Source: Escallonia rubra (Eukaryota; Streptophyta; Magnoliopsida; Escalloniales; Escalloniaceae). Taken from it: DNA of 64,000 nt. The notes beneath the pieces were generated by a model. It was given only the letters and a program-made list of their open reading frames with translations. It was not told where the DNA came from and made no database searches. The translations under genes were made by a program, and so were the position numbers. The stretch lies in contig JAVXUO010001813.1 in the NCBI GenBank assembly GCA_033065855.1, positions 1-64,000 of the forward strand, in the 5' to 3' direction. Every line of letters begins with the position of its first letter. Positions within the stretch are counted from its first letter, which is position 1. Below are positions 1 to 11,885 of the stretch, piece after piece.

Positions 1-649
1 CATACATACGGATATATTTGATAGTATTATTTAGTCATTCTGTTAAACTATTTTAAGAAAGGGCAACAACGTAATAAGGTTTATGATTGTAAGTCCTATT
101 AAATTGAAATACAACTCTAATCAATTTATATTTCTACTTTATTATTACAATAACCTGTGAGGAGTTATGTCCGGTTTTTACCACCTTAGAAACTCTAGAG
201 CTAAAGAATGAAAATTGTATATTACTAGCATTTAAAATATGATTGGTTACGTGTATAGCGTGATCGATCGTTTCTTAACTCTACTTGTATTTATTATTTA
301 GCTTTACATGTTACCTGCAGGGTTATTCTAACATTGTAAATGTTAAGCTAATATTCATTTAAAAGTTACTTGACAAGGTAATATAAAAGTTTAAAGATGG
401 AAAATATCAAAGGATGACACTGTATCACAATCTCTTAATTGTGCTTTTGAATCACAACTCAAAGAACCGGAAGGCAAACATACTTATGCAAGTGCTCCAT
501 AGAAATTGCACGAGAATCTAATCAAGCCACCAATTTTAGTAGCACATGAGACTGTACTATGTTTATTTGTATATCATGTTTGTATATTCATATGTAGTGA
601 TCCTTTGAAATACTCCGTAGTTATTTATGGTGAGTATAAGAAGGAACTA
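1..649. other. AT-rich intergenic DNA, no gene seen
   Basis: I see no coding frame, repeat end or RNA gene in this stretch. It is the flank outside the PIF/Harbinger-like element that begins at 653. Confidence 0.6.
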
Positions 650-652
650 TAA

Positions 653-677
653 GGGTCCGATTGGATCACAGAATTAG
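653..677 (+). repeat. Left terminal inverted repeat of the Harbinger-like element
   Basis: It starts GGGTCCGATTGG, one mismatch in 12 from the inverted right end, and is preceded by the target duplication TAA (650-652). Beyond the first 12 bases the similarity is loose. Confidence 0.7.
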
Positions 678-2309
678 CTTTGGAATTGAGATTGATTTTG
701 TAATTGAATCTTAAAAATTATAATTCTGCTGTTTGGATAGCTTATTCAGAATTATAATTACAACTCATGTTCAATTCCAAGAATTAAAAAATACACTATT
801 AGCCTATTTGCGAGTTTTTTTTAGGAGAGAAAAGAAAGGAAAATGACAGTTTTCCTCCATTTTCTCTAGTTTGTGAGTTTTTTTTAGGAGAGAAAAGAAA
901 ACAAAAAGGAGAAAAGTTTAGGATTCTTTTGTTTCTAAATCTTTCCTCCCAAAATCGGGAAGAAACGGAGAAAAATGAAACTCTCATAAGTAATATTTTG
1001 ATAATGCTCATATTAACCTTGCGATAATGAAGACTAAATTTTTAAGAACTTTAAAATTTTAGGCTTCTTTACTAGCGCTTACCATTTTACTTCCGAACAT
1101 ATAATTGTTTTAGATGTTAAAGTTGACTCGTGACTGATTGTTTTGCTTTTGGCTTGATATTAATAAAATTTAGATCTTGGGATATTTGTAGTTACCTTAT
1201 GGTTAATTTTTATTTTTTCTACAATAATCAGTAATGTAAGGCTCTTTACATTAATATGATCTGAACTCGTGTATGATTTTAATGATCAATTTTTCTCGTC
1301 AAACTTATAAGATCAATGGTTCAATTCTTAAGGCCTAACATCAAACTTACAATTCCAAGCCATTATATTTGTCACTGTTTCTGAACTCACGGTCGATACT
1401 TGACACATGCTCTTTCTTTGAGCTCTGTTCTTCTCTCTTCTCTCAACCTCACCTGTCACCATGGCAGCAGCGACGACGAGCTTCCTTCTCTATTCTCCTT
1501 GATTTAACCTCGCCATGGCAGCAGCAATCTACTATGCAGACGGCAGCCACAACTATCTGCTATTGTGACAGCGGCTGTGGCAACGATATACTCTGTGACG
1601 GCGGCCACGACGATCAAGGTTTCTGACAGTAGTGGCGATGATCTAAGGTTCTGACGATGGTGACAGATTTAGGGTTCGTACAGCAACGACTGCAATTTTC
1701 TAAGTTTGATTTCTCCGTCTGGACTGAACTGAGCCCATTTACTGACTGAACAACTGGACTGGATTACTAAACTGATGGACTACTAGACTGGACTAGACAA
1801 TTGGACTTATGACCTTGACAACTGGACTGGACTGAATTGGACCAAATTAAATTATTTGAGTTATATTGTCATGTCTAGATTGTAATTTGTCTAGATAATT
1901 CAAAGAATTATTTTATGATCTATCTTTGATGCAAGTGATTAAATCAATGATTTATGTGATTTATGAAGATAAATGTCGAATCTGGTACATCCCATCTAGA
2001 AAATTATAGATAAAAACTGAGTTAGGGTCAGATGTCTTGAAATTTTTAAAAAATTATTATAAAATTATGGGATGAACCGTTCGGTTTTCGACAAACCGAC
2101 CGGTTAGTTGACTTTTGTCAATCTACGATTTTTATCAAATATTTTGTCTTATCATCACATTGCAGATTGATGTGGCCATCTTTGTCATTTCTGGCACCCC
2201 AGAGCTCTATAAATAGGCCATTAGCCTACATTTTCAGGAATCTCAGTTTAATATAAGTTTTTTCTCCATAGAGCTTTTATATCATTCCTCTTAAAGTGGT
2301 ATATCATCT
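678..2309. other. Harbinger interior, no protein recognised
   Basis: The stretch holds AT-rich DNA and, at about 1440-1690, a segment rich in CAGCA/GGCGG words (GCAGCAGCGACGACG type). The latter resembles the GC-rich leader often found at the start of plant transposon transcripts. An open frame at 1369-1626 lies in this repeat-rich leader and shows no domain, so I do not call it a gene. A short run of ACTGGACT-like words lies at about 1735-1850. Confidence 0.45.
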
Positions 2310-3597
2310 GTAACATCCCGAAATTTTCAGAATGTAAGCGGTGATAGCTCGAAAATTTCAGAACGTTAATACTCTCTTGAATCATTCACATACAGACGAA
2401 ATTATCCTCATAACCTAATGAACAACCATTATCAGAGCAGCTAAACCTTTAAATAAATGTAATACTCTCAGTGTACAATCATACTTGGAAATTAAATTTA
2501 AACCTGAATAATAAACTAACAAAGTTCACCCACGCAGCGCAAGGGTTCTAAAGACCAATACGACAACTAAATACTAATACCCACGCTCTCTAAACCCAAT
2601 CCCGAGCAATCTACTGGTGAACATTACCTGTAGAAAGGAAGTCAAACGAGGGTGAGATTTTGAGAGCTCAGTAAGGTCGCTCAAACGAAGGAACTACGAA
2701 ATAATCACAAATGCAATTTTGTGTTGATTTTTTTTCAAGAGTTTCAAAATAATTATAAATAGTTCGATCGGATATCAATATGACTTTCAGATACGATGCA
2801 AACAATCACATATGCTATTGAACATGAGTAATTGCAAAGCCACACAGGCAGTGCAGGGTAATCACTTAGCAAAGCCACAAAAGCAATGTTGACTGACATT
2901 GATAACTACATATGCATATTTACACTGGCTAGTCCATCAAGCTATTAGCCCACACCGATACACCGGCTAGTCCATCAAGGTACTAGCCCACACCAATGCA
3001 CACCACATCCTCCAATACACACCAACTCCTGCCAAAACACACCAATGCAGAATCTCATGTCAATAAACAGAATAACAACAATTCGATAATACAACATTTA
3101 TTTCAATGCTCGATGGATAATAATTAATGAGCACCGAGAATAGTTTCAATAAATGTTTTTAAGGCTCAATGAAAGGTTTATAAGGCAAGCAATACAACTT
3201 GTATCAACATAACAGAGTCCAAACGAATAGCGATAACAAATCAGAATAACATACGAAATCAAATAAGAGGAGTTTGGTTCGGATGAAAATCCCTTACATT
3301 AGTCCGAAGCTAGCTAATCACTCGATCAACCAAAAATCAGAAGTCCTCTGAGTAATCTAAGTTGGGGCAACACAGATATCAAAACAACCTTAATTTTCTG
3401 TATGTCTGGGTATCTATGTGTATTCCCGTTAAGGGGAGAGCAGTTGAGTAATAGGCATGGAAATGCAAAGGAGGGGGTTGGAGGGTTGTGAGGGCGTGAA
3501 TGTACTTTTTGCATTTGTGTAATACGCTTGTGCATTTGTTCTGCGAAATTGGACTAATTGTATTCGAATCGAGCCTTGACTTTTGCTCGTTCATGTT
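2310..3597. repeat. LTR-like dispersed repeat (possible solo LTR)
   Basis: It begins TGTAACATCCCGAAATTTTC, a start I recognise from many plant LTR families, and it contains the phrase 'gagggtgag...gctcagtaagg' that recurs in form at 26570-26600 in the better-defined solo LTR. The right end is uncertain. The sequence ATGTTATA near 3590-3597 could be a decayed inverted end (ATGTTACA). I could not match a target duplication, so the boundaries and class are tentative. It would be an insertion inside the Harbinger-like element. Confidence 0.35.
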
Positions 3598-5782
3598 ATA
3601 GACTTATAGACCATTCCACTCCGACCTTTTGTGAGGTCGAGTAAGGACTTCGCTAAACATGAAACTAAACGTTCAAAAGTAAAAACCCAGAAAAGGGAAA
3701 CAGGGCAGATAAGTTTGATGAGCTTTCTATTTCTCGCTAGGACGCTTTCATTTGGTAGCTTTCACTGGGTGCTTGTATGTTTTTTTTCCTGTTTGCATTG
3801 TTGTTAGTGCTTCTCTTCAGTATCTGCTTGTTTCCTCTGTCTCTTTTTTAGTTATTTGGGTTGTTAGTTTCTTCTTAATTTCTTCCTACATTTTTATGAA
3901 CCTAGAACAATTGGGAGAATCTAATGGTTCTGCTTATGAGTGCCTAATTTTTGTTACATTCTTTTTATTATCTTGAATGTCAAGTCCTTAACCTTATGAG
4001 TTGTGGCATTTTAGGCATCAATGTATTGTGCACTGTGGCGTCTCCCAAACCTTTCTCCGTTAGGATGTTATGGCTGCGGACAGCTGTTACAAACTATTGT
4101 TTGTAATCTCCCAGTTTCCTATATCAAACACCTGAGAGTACGCTAGTTCTATTACTTATTTACCTCTTCAATGCATAGTAGGTTGTTTTAGTGCAATCAT
4201 CTCGTGGCACGGCTTGTTTACTTCTTGCTGAGATTTGAACCTTGGAATCAATATCAGAACGGGAGGTTGTTCATATTAAAAGGTAAAGATTGCTCGTGCA
4301 ACTTGATTTGCGCTTCTTGTCTGCATTATGTATGCCTATCAATAGAGTGATGTCCCTTTGGAACTTGTGGTTTGGTGGTCAGAAATTTGCTTGGTTACGG
4401 ACCTTTTGGTGTCTTCACATTCTCCAGCAGTGCAGTACTACTGGTCCCCAAGTCCCATTTTGGGCATTAGTGTTTCAAGAGGATCAAATTGGGCTACTGC
4501 TTAGTAGTAGAATTCTTGAATTGTTGGTCTGGGTTGCCCTATGAGTTTTGTTGTCCTCTTAGTTTTGGTGAAATTTACAGAGTTCAAATAGCTTGACCAA
4601 CTCGTAAGACTTGAATTAGAAACTACGGAAGCACTAGGAAGACAGGATGATTCTATACAGCAATAAAAAGCTCTTCAAACTTATTTATTTGTAGTGATGG
4701 GTCACAGATTCACGACATGTTGATATAATCTGAGTGTGCAATTACGGGGACCTTAATTTGCATTATATGCTGGAGATATGTCCAGCAGTTTGTAGGCTGT
4801 CAAGATATTTTCGTGGTTGTTTAGATGGATTTTCAAATTTATTTGAAGTTTGTGAGTTTTGTGACATCCTAATCTTTTTTTTGCATATTAAAAGTCCTTT
4901 GGTGATTGTGATAGAGTTCTCTCAAACATCTTATCAGGGAGTTTACTTGTATGTCTACACTATGTGACTGTTGGTTGGACTTAAGTCGTTAAAGGGAAAA
5001 TGATTGCAGTGGATATGATAGCATCAGGCTTTTTGGTGCTATTTTAGCTTTGTTCTTTTGATCTTTTATCTTTCTCAAGCTTAAGCATATCAGAAGTCTG
5101 CCTATATGTAGTGGTAGTGGAATTAATAACAGACTGCATTTAACAGAATGGGACACAATCATTGGTTAGAATAAATGTTCTGCAACTTGAAGCTGCTGTT
5201 TCATATGAATTTATTTTACGTGGTAGCCAAACATCCTTCTGTGACTGGTTCAATCTTTGGACAAAATGTTCACATACTTATATACTTCATTCTACATTTA
5301 GTTTAACTCCCTCAAATGCGATTTTGGAGATGTTCTCAGAGTGCTTTCCGCCTTAATCTCAGGTCCAGGTGATGAGCCCCTGGCCGCAAATAACTTTGAG
5401 GCTTTCCTGAAAGTACCCGAGTTTACGCGGCCGCATCTCAAATATATTATACGAGGTATTGTTTTAAAGTCGTTCTTCTTTAATGGTACTTACTTTCACC
5501 AGTCAATTCTAGCATGCCTAGGTAAAATCCATCTTTGGGTTTAACTGCTACTGGCTATTGTGTGCTACATCCTCCTTTTGAACCTTCTTTGCAATGTAAA
5601 ACATTTTAAAGTGTACTAGCGCAGGGGTGAATGAAGCCAGCAGTTAATTTCTCTTTGTTCCTATTGCATTTTGGCAGTCGTGCATTCTTTTTTCGTAGTT
5701 TAGAGGGCTGCTTTTTCTTTTTTAGGTAGGGGATTGATTTATCTCTGTGTGCGTGGGGGGTTGGTATTACATTTTATTGTTA
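3598..5782 (+). other. Harbinger interior upstream of the Myb/SANT exon, unrecognised
   Basis: The + strand is T-rich and looks intron-like. Short open frames at 3752-3976, 4290-4544 and 4734-4967 have no recognisable domain. A frame at 5341-5458 (beginning MLSALISGPGDEPLAANN) looks protein-like in composition but I cannot assign it. The upstream part of the Myb/SANT gene should lie here; I could not identify the expected tryptophan-rich helices. Confidence 0.4.
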
Positions 5783-6088
5783 GCGTTTATAGTGAAGCTG
5801 CTTGGAACGCGTATGTCAAGGTAAAAAACATATTAATCTCTCTTGTATTTTAACTAATTGGGGTTTTACTTATATAGTTCTTCATTTACTTTTCATAGGA
5901 TCATCCCGATGCAAAGCCATATAAAAGAACGGTAATTGAGAATTGGGAAGATCTATCAACTATATATGGACAAGATCAAGCAACAAGGGAAGGAGCTGAG
6001 ACTAGTGTTGAAGTTTACAATGAATTGACATCTAATTCCAATATAGAGGATGCTAGTGAAGATCTTGATAACACAAATCGTCAAAAGG

Positions 6089-6655
6089 CAACCTCCAGGT
6101 TTGAAGCCATGTGGTTAAAGCATCCTTTGGGGAAACGTGCTATCTTTAATGCTTGGCAACATCCAATAGTTGGATCCCCTCTCTTCCAAGTAGCCTCCTG
6201 GGGAACTATCATGATGAAAGATTTGACACGTTGGAAGAAAGAATGCTTTGGGCACCTCCAAATTAAAGATACTATTTTGCAGTTGGCTAACGTCCAATCC
6301 CCTCTCCTTAATATGGAAGCGCAAAAATTGGATCAGCAAACCCGTCATAGGCTTGACTAGCTATTGGAATGTGAAAAAATTTTCTGGGCTCAGAAAGCCA
6401 AGATTAAGTGGTTAAATCTAGGGGATCGCAATACGCGGTTCTTTCAAAACTCTACAAAGATTAGAAGGAATTGGAATCGCATTGCTGCTATTACTGATGA
6501 TGATGTTGTCATCCACACCTCTCATCTGGAAGTTGAGAAATGTCTGGTGGATTATTTTACAAATATTTTTTGTCCCCCTATTCAATCCCCTGATTTGACT
6601 GATAATTTGACAATTGTGGAGGGTATCACCAAAACTCTGACAAATGACCAAATCA
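6089..6655 (+). pseudogene. LINE A ORF2 fragment, endonuclease-RT linker
   Basis: The translation reads RFEAMWLKHPLGKRAIFNAWQ..., a stop at 6358-6360, then LLECEKIFWAQKAKIKWLNLGDRNTRFFQNSTKIRR, the conserved 'WAQKSR..WLRLGDRNTKFFH' block of plant L1 ORF2. It breaks off after LTNDQI at about 6653. The missing continuation (KFLERPITASE) is found at 11883 onward. An open frame at 6364-7089 runs through the junction by chance and joins this piece to the LINE B endonuclease. Confidence 0.85.
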
Positions 6656-7556
6656 AGCCTTCGTGTATTTTTCTTAATGAGACAAAAAAACCCGTCTCTT
6701 TTGTCAGTTCAAAATTTGCCAAATTAGGTTTCTCGTTAGTCGCGGGGTTAGACTCCGGTGGAGTGCTTGGTTCCAAAGGTGGTCTTTGGGTAGGATGGAC
6801 GGATGATGTATCGGGTAAGGTCATGTATTCCGACAAAAATCTCATCATAGTGGAATTTATTTCAAACAATAACCTTCCTTGGGTTGCCGGCTTCATCTAT
6901 GGGCATCCTAATCTTACCAAATGGATACTTGGACTCATCTCTTATCTATCCTCACTAGTATTCGGCTTCTCCTTGCGCTTATTGGAGATTTTAACCAAGT
7001 TCTGTGCACGGCTGACAAAATCGGGCCCAATTTCTTGTCTATTCCTGGACATAATCACCTCAACAACTTTATGCAACAACTTGGGCTAATTGACATTAAG
7101 TGGATCGGCCCAGCGTTTACCTGGACCAACAACCATGATGGCCACTACCGCACATATGAACGACTTGACAGATGTTGCGCTAACTCAAAGTGGTTGTCAA
7201 CCCTTACTCAAGCTTTTGTCAAGAATTTAGGAATTCAGTCGTCAGATTACGCCCCTCTTCTCCTCGACATTTTACCTGTTACTGCCTTTTACCCGCGTCC
7301 TTTTCGCTTCGAAGCAATGTGGCTCAAACATCACCAAGGAATTGAGTTGATAAAAAATTCCTGGCAGCTAAGAATTGATAGCTCCCCGCTGTTTAAAGTG
7401 GTTTCTTTGGGAAAAGAAATGCTTAAAGCTTTAAAGGGTTGGAACAAGAACAGATTTAGAGGCCTAGAATCTCAGATTAAGGATTCTATCCAACGGTTAA
7501 CACACTTTCAAACTCTAGTGCCCAATCCGGATGCCCAAGTATTGGAAAAAACATAA
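6656..7556 (+). pseudogene. LINE B endonuclease domain (decayed)
   Basis: This is the apurinic/apyrimidinic-type endonuclease part of ORF2, which nicks target DNA for reverse transcription. Visible blocks are FLNETK (Mg-binding Glu region), GSKGGLWVGW, WVAGFIYGHP, a frame change near 6930-6990, IGDFNQVL, GPAFTWTNN and ERLDRC, then SDYAPLLLD (normally SDHxPLLL, so the catalytic His is Tyr here). The frame continues through FRFEAMWLKH to a stop at 7554-7556. The missing start, the frameshift and the His-to-Tyr change indicate an inactive copy. Confidence 0.85.
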
Positions 7557-7559
7557 AGA

Positions 7560-9221
7560 ATGAAGTTGGACTGGCTTTTGGAATGTGAAGAGATATATTG
7601 GGCACAAAAGTCTCGGATTACTTGGTTGAGGTTGGGAGACAGAAATACTAAGTTTTTTCATGCCTCGACTATGGTTCGTAGAAACAAAAATAGAATCATC
7701 AGTATCCGTGACTCAGAAGGTGGAATCCATACCTCCCATTCGACTATAACTGATTGCTTCCTAAAGCATTTTGCCAAGATTTACAGTACCCAAGCCTCCT
7801 CGTCCAGGATTCTTCCTTCATGTACCAATGAAATCTCCAGACAGCTTGACATTTCCCAAATCTCTACTTTAGCCCGCCCCTTCTCTGCCTCGGAAATCAA
7901 GACTGCCTTATTTCAAATAAAAGCCCTAAAAGCTCCAGGACCAGATGGTATCCCTGCTATTGTATACCAAAAATGCTGGCACTTTATGGAGAGACCTATC
8001 ACAGCAGCGACCCTCTCTTTTCTCAGATCTGGTTTCATGCTGCGTGAAGCAAATAGCTCTTTCATAGTTCTCATTCCCAAATGCGTCAATCCTGTCAAGC
8101 CGGAGGATTTTTGATCTATCTCTTTATGCAACACCATCTACAAGGTCATATCCAAAACCATAGCAAATCGAGTCAAACCCCTTCTAAACTCCCTTATCTC
8201 TGACTACCAAAATGCGTACGTCAAAGGGCGGCATATTAGTGACAATGTGCTGATAGCTCAAGAACTAACGAACAAAATCAGGCAACACAAGAAGGGTAAA
8301 TCTTATTTGGGAGCCATCAAGATGGATATGAGCAAGGCCTTTGATCGGGTGGAATGGTCGTTCCTCGAAGAAGTTCTTAAGAAATTCAAATTCCATGGCC
8401 ACTTTATCCGCCTTATTATGCAATGTGTATCCACTACCTATTACCATGTTCTTATTAATGGATCCCCATCTAGAAGATTTTACCCATCGTGTGGCCTTAG
8501 GCAAGGAGACCCTCTGTCTCCGTATCTGTTCGTCTTATGTGCTGAAGTTCTTTCCGCCTCCTTCAACAATGCACAAGCTTCAGGAAAAATCCCTGGGATA
8601 CAAGCTGGTCGGAATAGCCCGCCTATCAATCATCTTTTCTTCGCTGACGATATTCTTATTTTCACCAAAATGTCAACCAACTGCTGCTCTGCCCTTAAGG
8701 CAAAGCTGGATCACTATTGTGAAGCATCAGGGCAAAAGATTAATTTTTCTAAGTCGTCGCTCACGATGAGTCCAAACACTTAAGCAAACAGGGCCACAAA
8801 TCTGGTGCAAGCGTTGGGTTTACAAATTTCAAACTTGTTTGGAAACTATCTAGGCTGCACTCTTGATATTGTCACTGGCAGACATCAATTCTTCCAGAAT
8901 CTTGTAGGTAAAATACAGTCGCGATACGCCGGGTGGAAAGGTGTCCTCCTCAATAAAGCAGGACGCGCTACCCTCATCTCTTCTGTGCTTTCGGCCTTGC
9001 TAAACTATCACTTACAGATTTTTTTATTCCCCAAAAATATCTGCAACTCCATTAACTCACTTCTGCGTAAGTTCTGGTGGGCAGGGTCGAACCGTACCTC
9101 TTCTATACATTGGATCAGCTGGAAGGCCTTATGTGCACCTAAAACGTTGGGAGGACTCGGCTTCAAGGACATCTGGTTATCCAATCAAGCTTTGCTTGCC
9201 AAAACAAGCTGGAGAATTTTC
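7560..9221 (+). pseudogene. LINE B reverse transcriptase (broken)
   Basis: The first frame (7560-8114) holds WAQKSRITWLRLGDRNTKFF and the RT entry motif LKAPGPDGIPAIVYQKCW, and stops at 8112-8114. The main RT continues at 8120-8783 with YQNAYVKGRHISDNVLIAQE, AIKMDMSKAFDRVEW (first catalytic Asp), GLRQGDPLSPYLFVLCAE, and INHLFFADDILIF (the FADD active-site pair). After a stop at 8781 it goes on to FGNYLGCTLD, the thumb-like GWKGVLLNKAGRATLISSVL and LRKFWWAGS. Catalytic residues are kept, but stop codons break the ORF. It would copy LINE RNA at the nicked target. Confidence 0.88.
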
Positions 9222-11699
9222 AAAAGTTCTTAAAGGAAAATATTGTACTCGAACAAGTTTTAGTAATAGCCCCTCTATAGGAAACTTCTCGTGGGGATGG
9301 CGAGGTATTTTGGCAGGACGACACATCATTACAACAGGACTCAGGTGGCAGGTTGGAAATGGTTCAAGAATTTCAATTTGGAGCGATGATTGGATTCCTA
9401 ATGTAGAAACCCCTCCCCTTGTCATCACGAACTCCACTCATCACCCCGCCTCACTAGTTAAAGATCTCATCCAGAACAAAGTTTGGAACACCTCCTTGAT
9501 AGATGCCCTCTTCCTGGCTGACATTGCAACCAAGATTCAAGCCATTCACCTGTCCCCCTACGAAATTGATGATACCTTAGTGTGGAGGTGTACTAAGAAA
9601 GGTGACTATACCGTTGCTTCAGCGTACAATATGTTATACCAACACAGTCTTGTGAATCGTATTAGCCTTGTCCAACCATCGAGATCCGTTGCACATCCTG
9701 CACTTTGGAAGAATGTAGACCTGGCAAACGGGTAAATCGGCCGGGTACGGATAAAATCCGGTCGGGTACGGGTAAAAACGGATCGGATAATTTATACCCG
9801 GATTTTTTCGGGTAGGATTTTTTAGGAACCGTACCCTACCCGCGCGGGTAGGGTATTATCCGCGGGTAATAACCAAATTTCTAATTAATTTTTTTTTAAT
9901 ATAATCAGATTTTTGTTACTGTTAATGTTAGGCAGATTTTTCTTTTGCCTCTTTTTTGCTAGCATACTTCGTATTTTTTGTATTTGTTAACATAATTTCC
10001 AATAACACGTTAATTATTAAATACCTTAAAAACCAATAACAATTAACAAGCATCCATCTACTGATCTACAGCACCACTCAAAAATCCACAATCCAAAATA
10101 ATGGAAAGTAAACCTTAACAATCCAAAATACAATAAATACTTAACACAGGTACAAGATCACAGCCATAAAACCATTTAGCTTCTCGATTGACAATTGATC
10201 CGTGACTGACTGAGAGAAGTTCTGTGTCTGTGACTAAGGTTGAGAACTGGGGAAGAGAAAGAGTTGCGGCGGCGCAGGAAGGAGACGGCGGCGGCGCAGG
10301 AAGGAAACGGCGACGGATCGGCGACGGATCTGTGGCGGAGCTGGTCGAAGACATTCCCCGGCGATTCTGCGGTGTAGCTTGGTCGTCGATGGAGAGAGAT
10401 GCGCCGTGAGAGAGAAAGAGCGAGAGAGAGCCGTCGATCGAGAGAGAGAAAGTTCAGAGGAGGTAGGAGCGGCGCAAGAGAGGAGATAGAGAATGAGTGA
10501 ATGAAAATGAACTGAAACCCTAGACTTCGTTATATAGTTAAAAAAATACGGGTAACTCGGGTAAACCGTATCCGACCCGGCTCGATCCGAAAATAAACGG
10601 GTCGGTTCGGATACGTGTCTGATTTTCACGGGTCTTCAAAATATATAACCGTACCCGGGTTTTTTGGCTGGGTACGGATCGACCCGCGGGTCCGGTTCTT
10701 TTTTTGCCAGGTCTAGAAGAATGTTTGGCTGCTACCAATCCCATCTAAACTAATCTTCCTTCTGTGGCAGGTTTTATGGAACAGGCTCCCCTTGTACTAC
10801 AACCTCCACAAAATACGAATCTCATCCTCTGACATGTGCCCTATCTGTCTGAATCATCCGGAAACAGTCGACCATCTATTCTTCTCTTGCCAAGCGGTCA
10901 GATCCATCTGGTTTAGGGGAATGACAGGTCTTCATAGTCAAACCGTAGGAATCTCCTTCACTGAATGGCTTTCAAATTGGATTATCAACCCAGCATGTCG
11001 TCGTTCTTTATTACCCAAATCCATTCAGATTATAGCCACCATTTGGTGCATTTGGATTCATAGAAATCATTTGATTTTTAGACAAACCCCCTTTCAGCCT
11101 ATTCTTATCATCAATAATATTGAAACCTTAACCCAGAATATTGGTGCAGCACTTATTAGCCAGATATCATCCAAAATCCCGCCATCTATAATACAGCGCC
11201 ACTGGTGGTTGCTCCATCTTTAGCTATCAGTCCCGTCATCAACCAATGCAATTGTGTGACTGTGAAACCTCTTAGAATGGTTATCGATGTCTGCTTCAAT
11301 AAAGCCACACTCAAATCGGGTTTGGGGATATACTGTCTTACGTAAAATGGACTTCGATGCAGCTCAGCAACAATTTCTTTTTTTGCATCTGACGATTTGA
11401 ATGCATTCTCAAAAGGCTTGCTTACTTCTTCTTTCTGGGCAAAGAAGCACAATCTTTTACATATTAAAATTCTAACTAACTCTAATTTTTTGCTTAATCA
11501 GCTATCGGATATGGCGAAGATCCCTGATACCACAACTCCTATTATGTATGACTTTTGCTATATGCTATCAGACTTCCATCATATCAGTTTTGACAGAGCC
11601 ACGCCGTCTCAGATTAAGGAATCCAGATCTTTAGCTGCTTTTGTCTGCCATGCACGTGTTACCGTCTTCCAAGACTGGGTGCATGAATTTTTGCCGTAA
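9222..11699 (+). pseudogene. LINE B C-terminal region: zinc finger and RNase H-like end
   Basis: The frame passes WRGILAGRHIITTGLRWQVGNG, the conserved block before the RVT-linked zinc finger, then SAYNMLYQ and PALWKNV at about 9714. There it is cut by the hAT element and resumes at 10724 (VWLLPIPSKL). The zinc-finger segment CPICLNHPETVDHLFFSC follows at about 10833-10890, then IWCIWIHRNHLIFRQ. After breaks near 11222, an RNase H-like tail (KKHNLLHIKILTNSNFLLNQL...) ends VFQDWVHEFLP at 11699. The parts are in the usual order of plant L1 ORF2. Confidence 0.82.
9716..10715 (-). mobile_element. hAT-superfamily non-autonomous transposon, 1000 bp
   Basis: The ends are a perfect 13-bp inverted repeat: TAGACCTGGCAAA at 9716 and TTTGCCAGGTCTA ending at 10715. 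The flanks are a perfect 8-bp duplication, GAAGAATG at 9708-9715 and 10716-10723, as expected of hAT. Removing the insert joins the LINE reading frame (LWKN-VWLLP). The subterminal regions are packed with CGGGTA/CCGGGT-type words that could serve as transposase binding sites. The interior at about 10254-10340 repeats GCGGCGGCGCAGGAAGGA and GGCGACGGATC units. Read on the minus strand, this resembles the GC-rich leader of an autonomous parent. There is no transposase. Confidence 0.92.
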
Positions 11700-11885
11700 C
11701 GAGATCTCTATTTTCCATTTTGTATGCGCGTGTCTTTTGCTTTGTATTAATCCTAGCTCTGTTCGCAAACCCTTATAACTTTGATCGGGAAAGTGTAGCT
11801 TTATGTTTCCTTGTATGTAATCACCATGAGGTGCTAAACTCTTTTCATATCTATGACATTCTACTTTATACCAAAAATAAATAAA

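Larger units (their letters stand above)
6656..11885 (+). mobile_element. LINE B: L1-type retrotransposon nested in LINE A
   Basis: It begins inside the endonuclease domain (SCIFLNETK, so 5' truncated) and ends in an A-rich tail (ccaaaaataaataaaaaa) at about 11866-11885. Domains in order: endonuclease, linker, reverse transcriptase, RVT-associated zinc finger, RNase H-like end, stop at 11697-11699 and a short 3' UTR. It shares the family of LINE A, as shown by similar reverse transcriptase and near-parallel C-terminal segments (PIMYDFCYMLSDFHH in B, PIIYDFCYTVTDFHH in A). A 1000-bp hAT element interrupts it at 9716-10715. The target duplication is unclear because both flanks are A-rich. Confidence 0.88.

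Noticed and set aside
1369-1626. 85-codon open frame
   Set aside because: It lies in a CAGCA/GGCGG-rich leader of the Harbinger-like element and shows no domain; the repeats alone explain the open frame.
5369-5412. Possible C/D-box snoRNA (GTGATGA ... CTGA)
   Set aside because: The boxes are present but there is no convincing terminal stem, and the words are common by chance.
6009-6025. AGTTTACAATGA as a target duplication partner of AAGTTACAATCA after the LINE A tail
   Set aside because: It lies about 60 bases before the apparent LINE start and has mismatches; accepting it would place Myb/SANT-like coding sequence in the LINE.
10224-10629. Overlapping open frames on both strands
   Set aside because: They lie in the GC-rich core of the 1000-bp hAT element and have no transposase motif.
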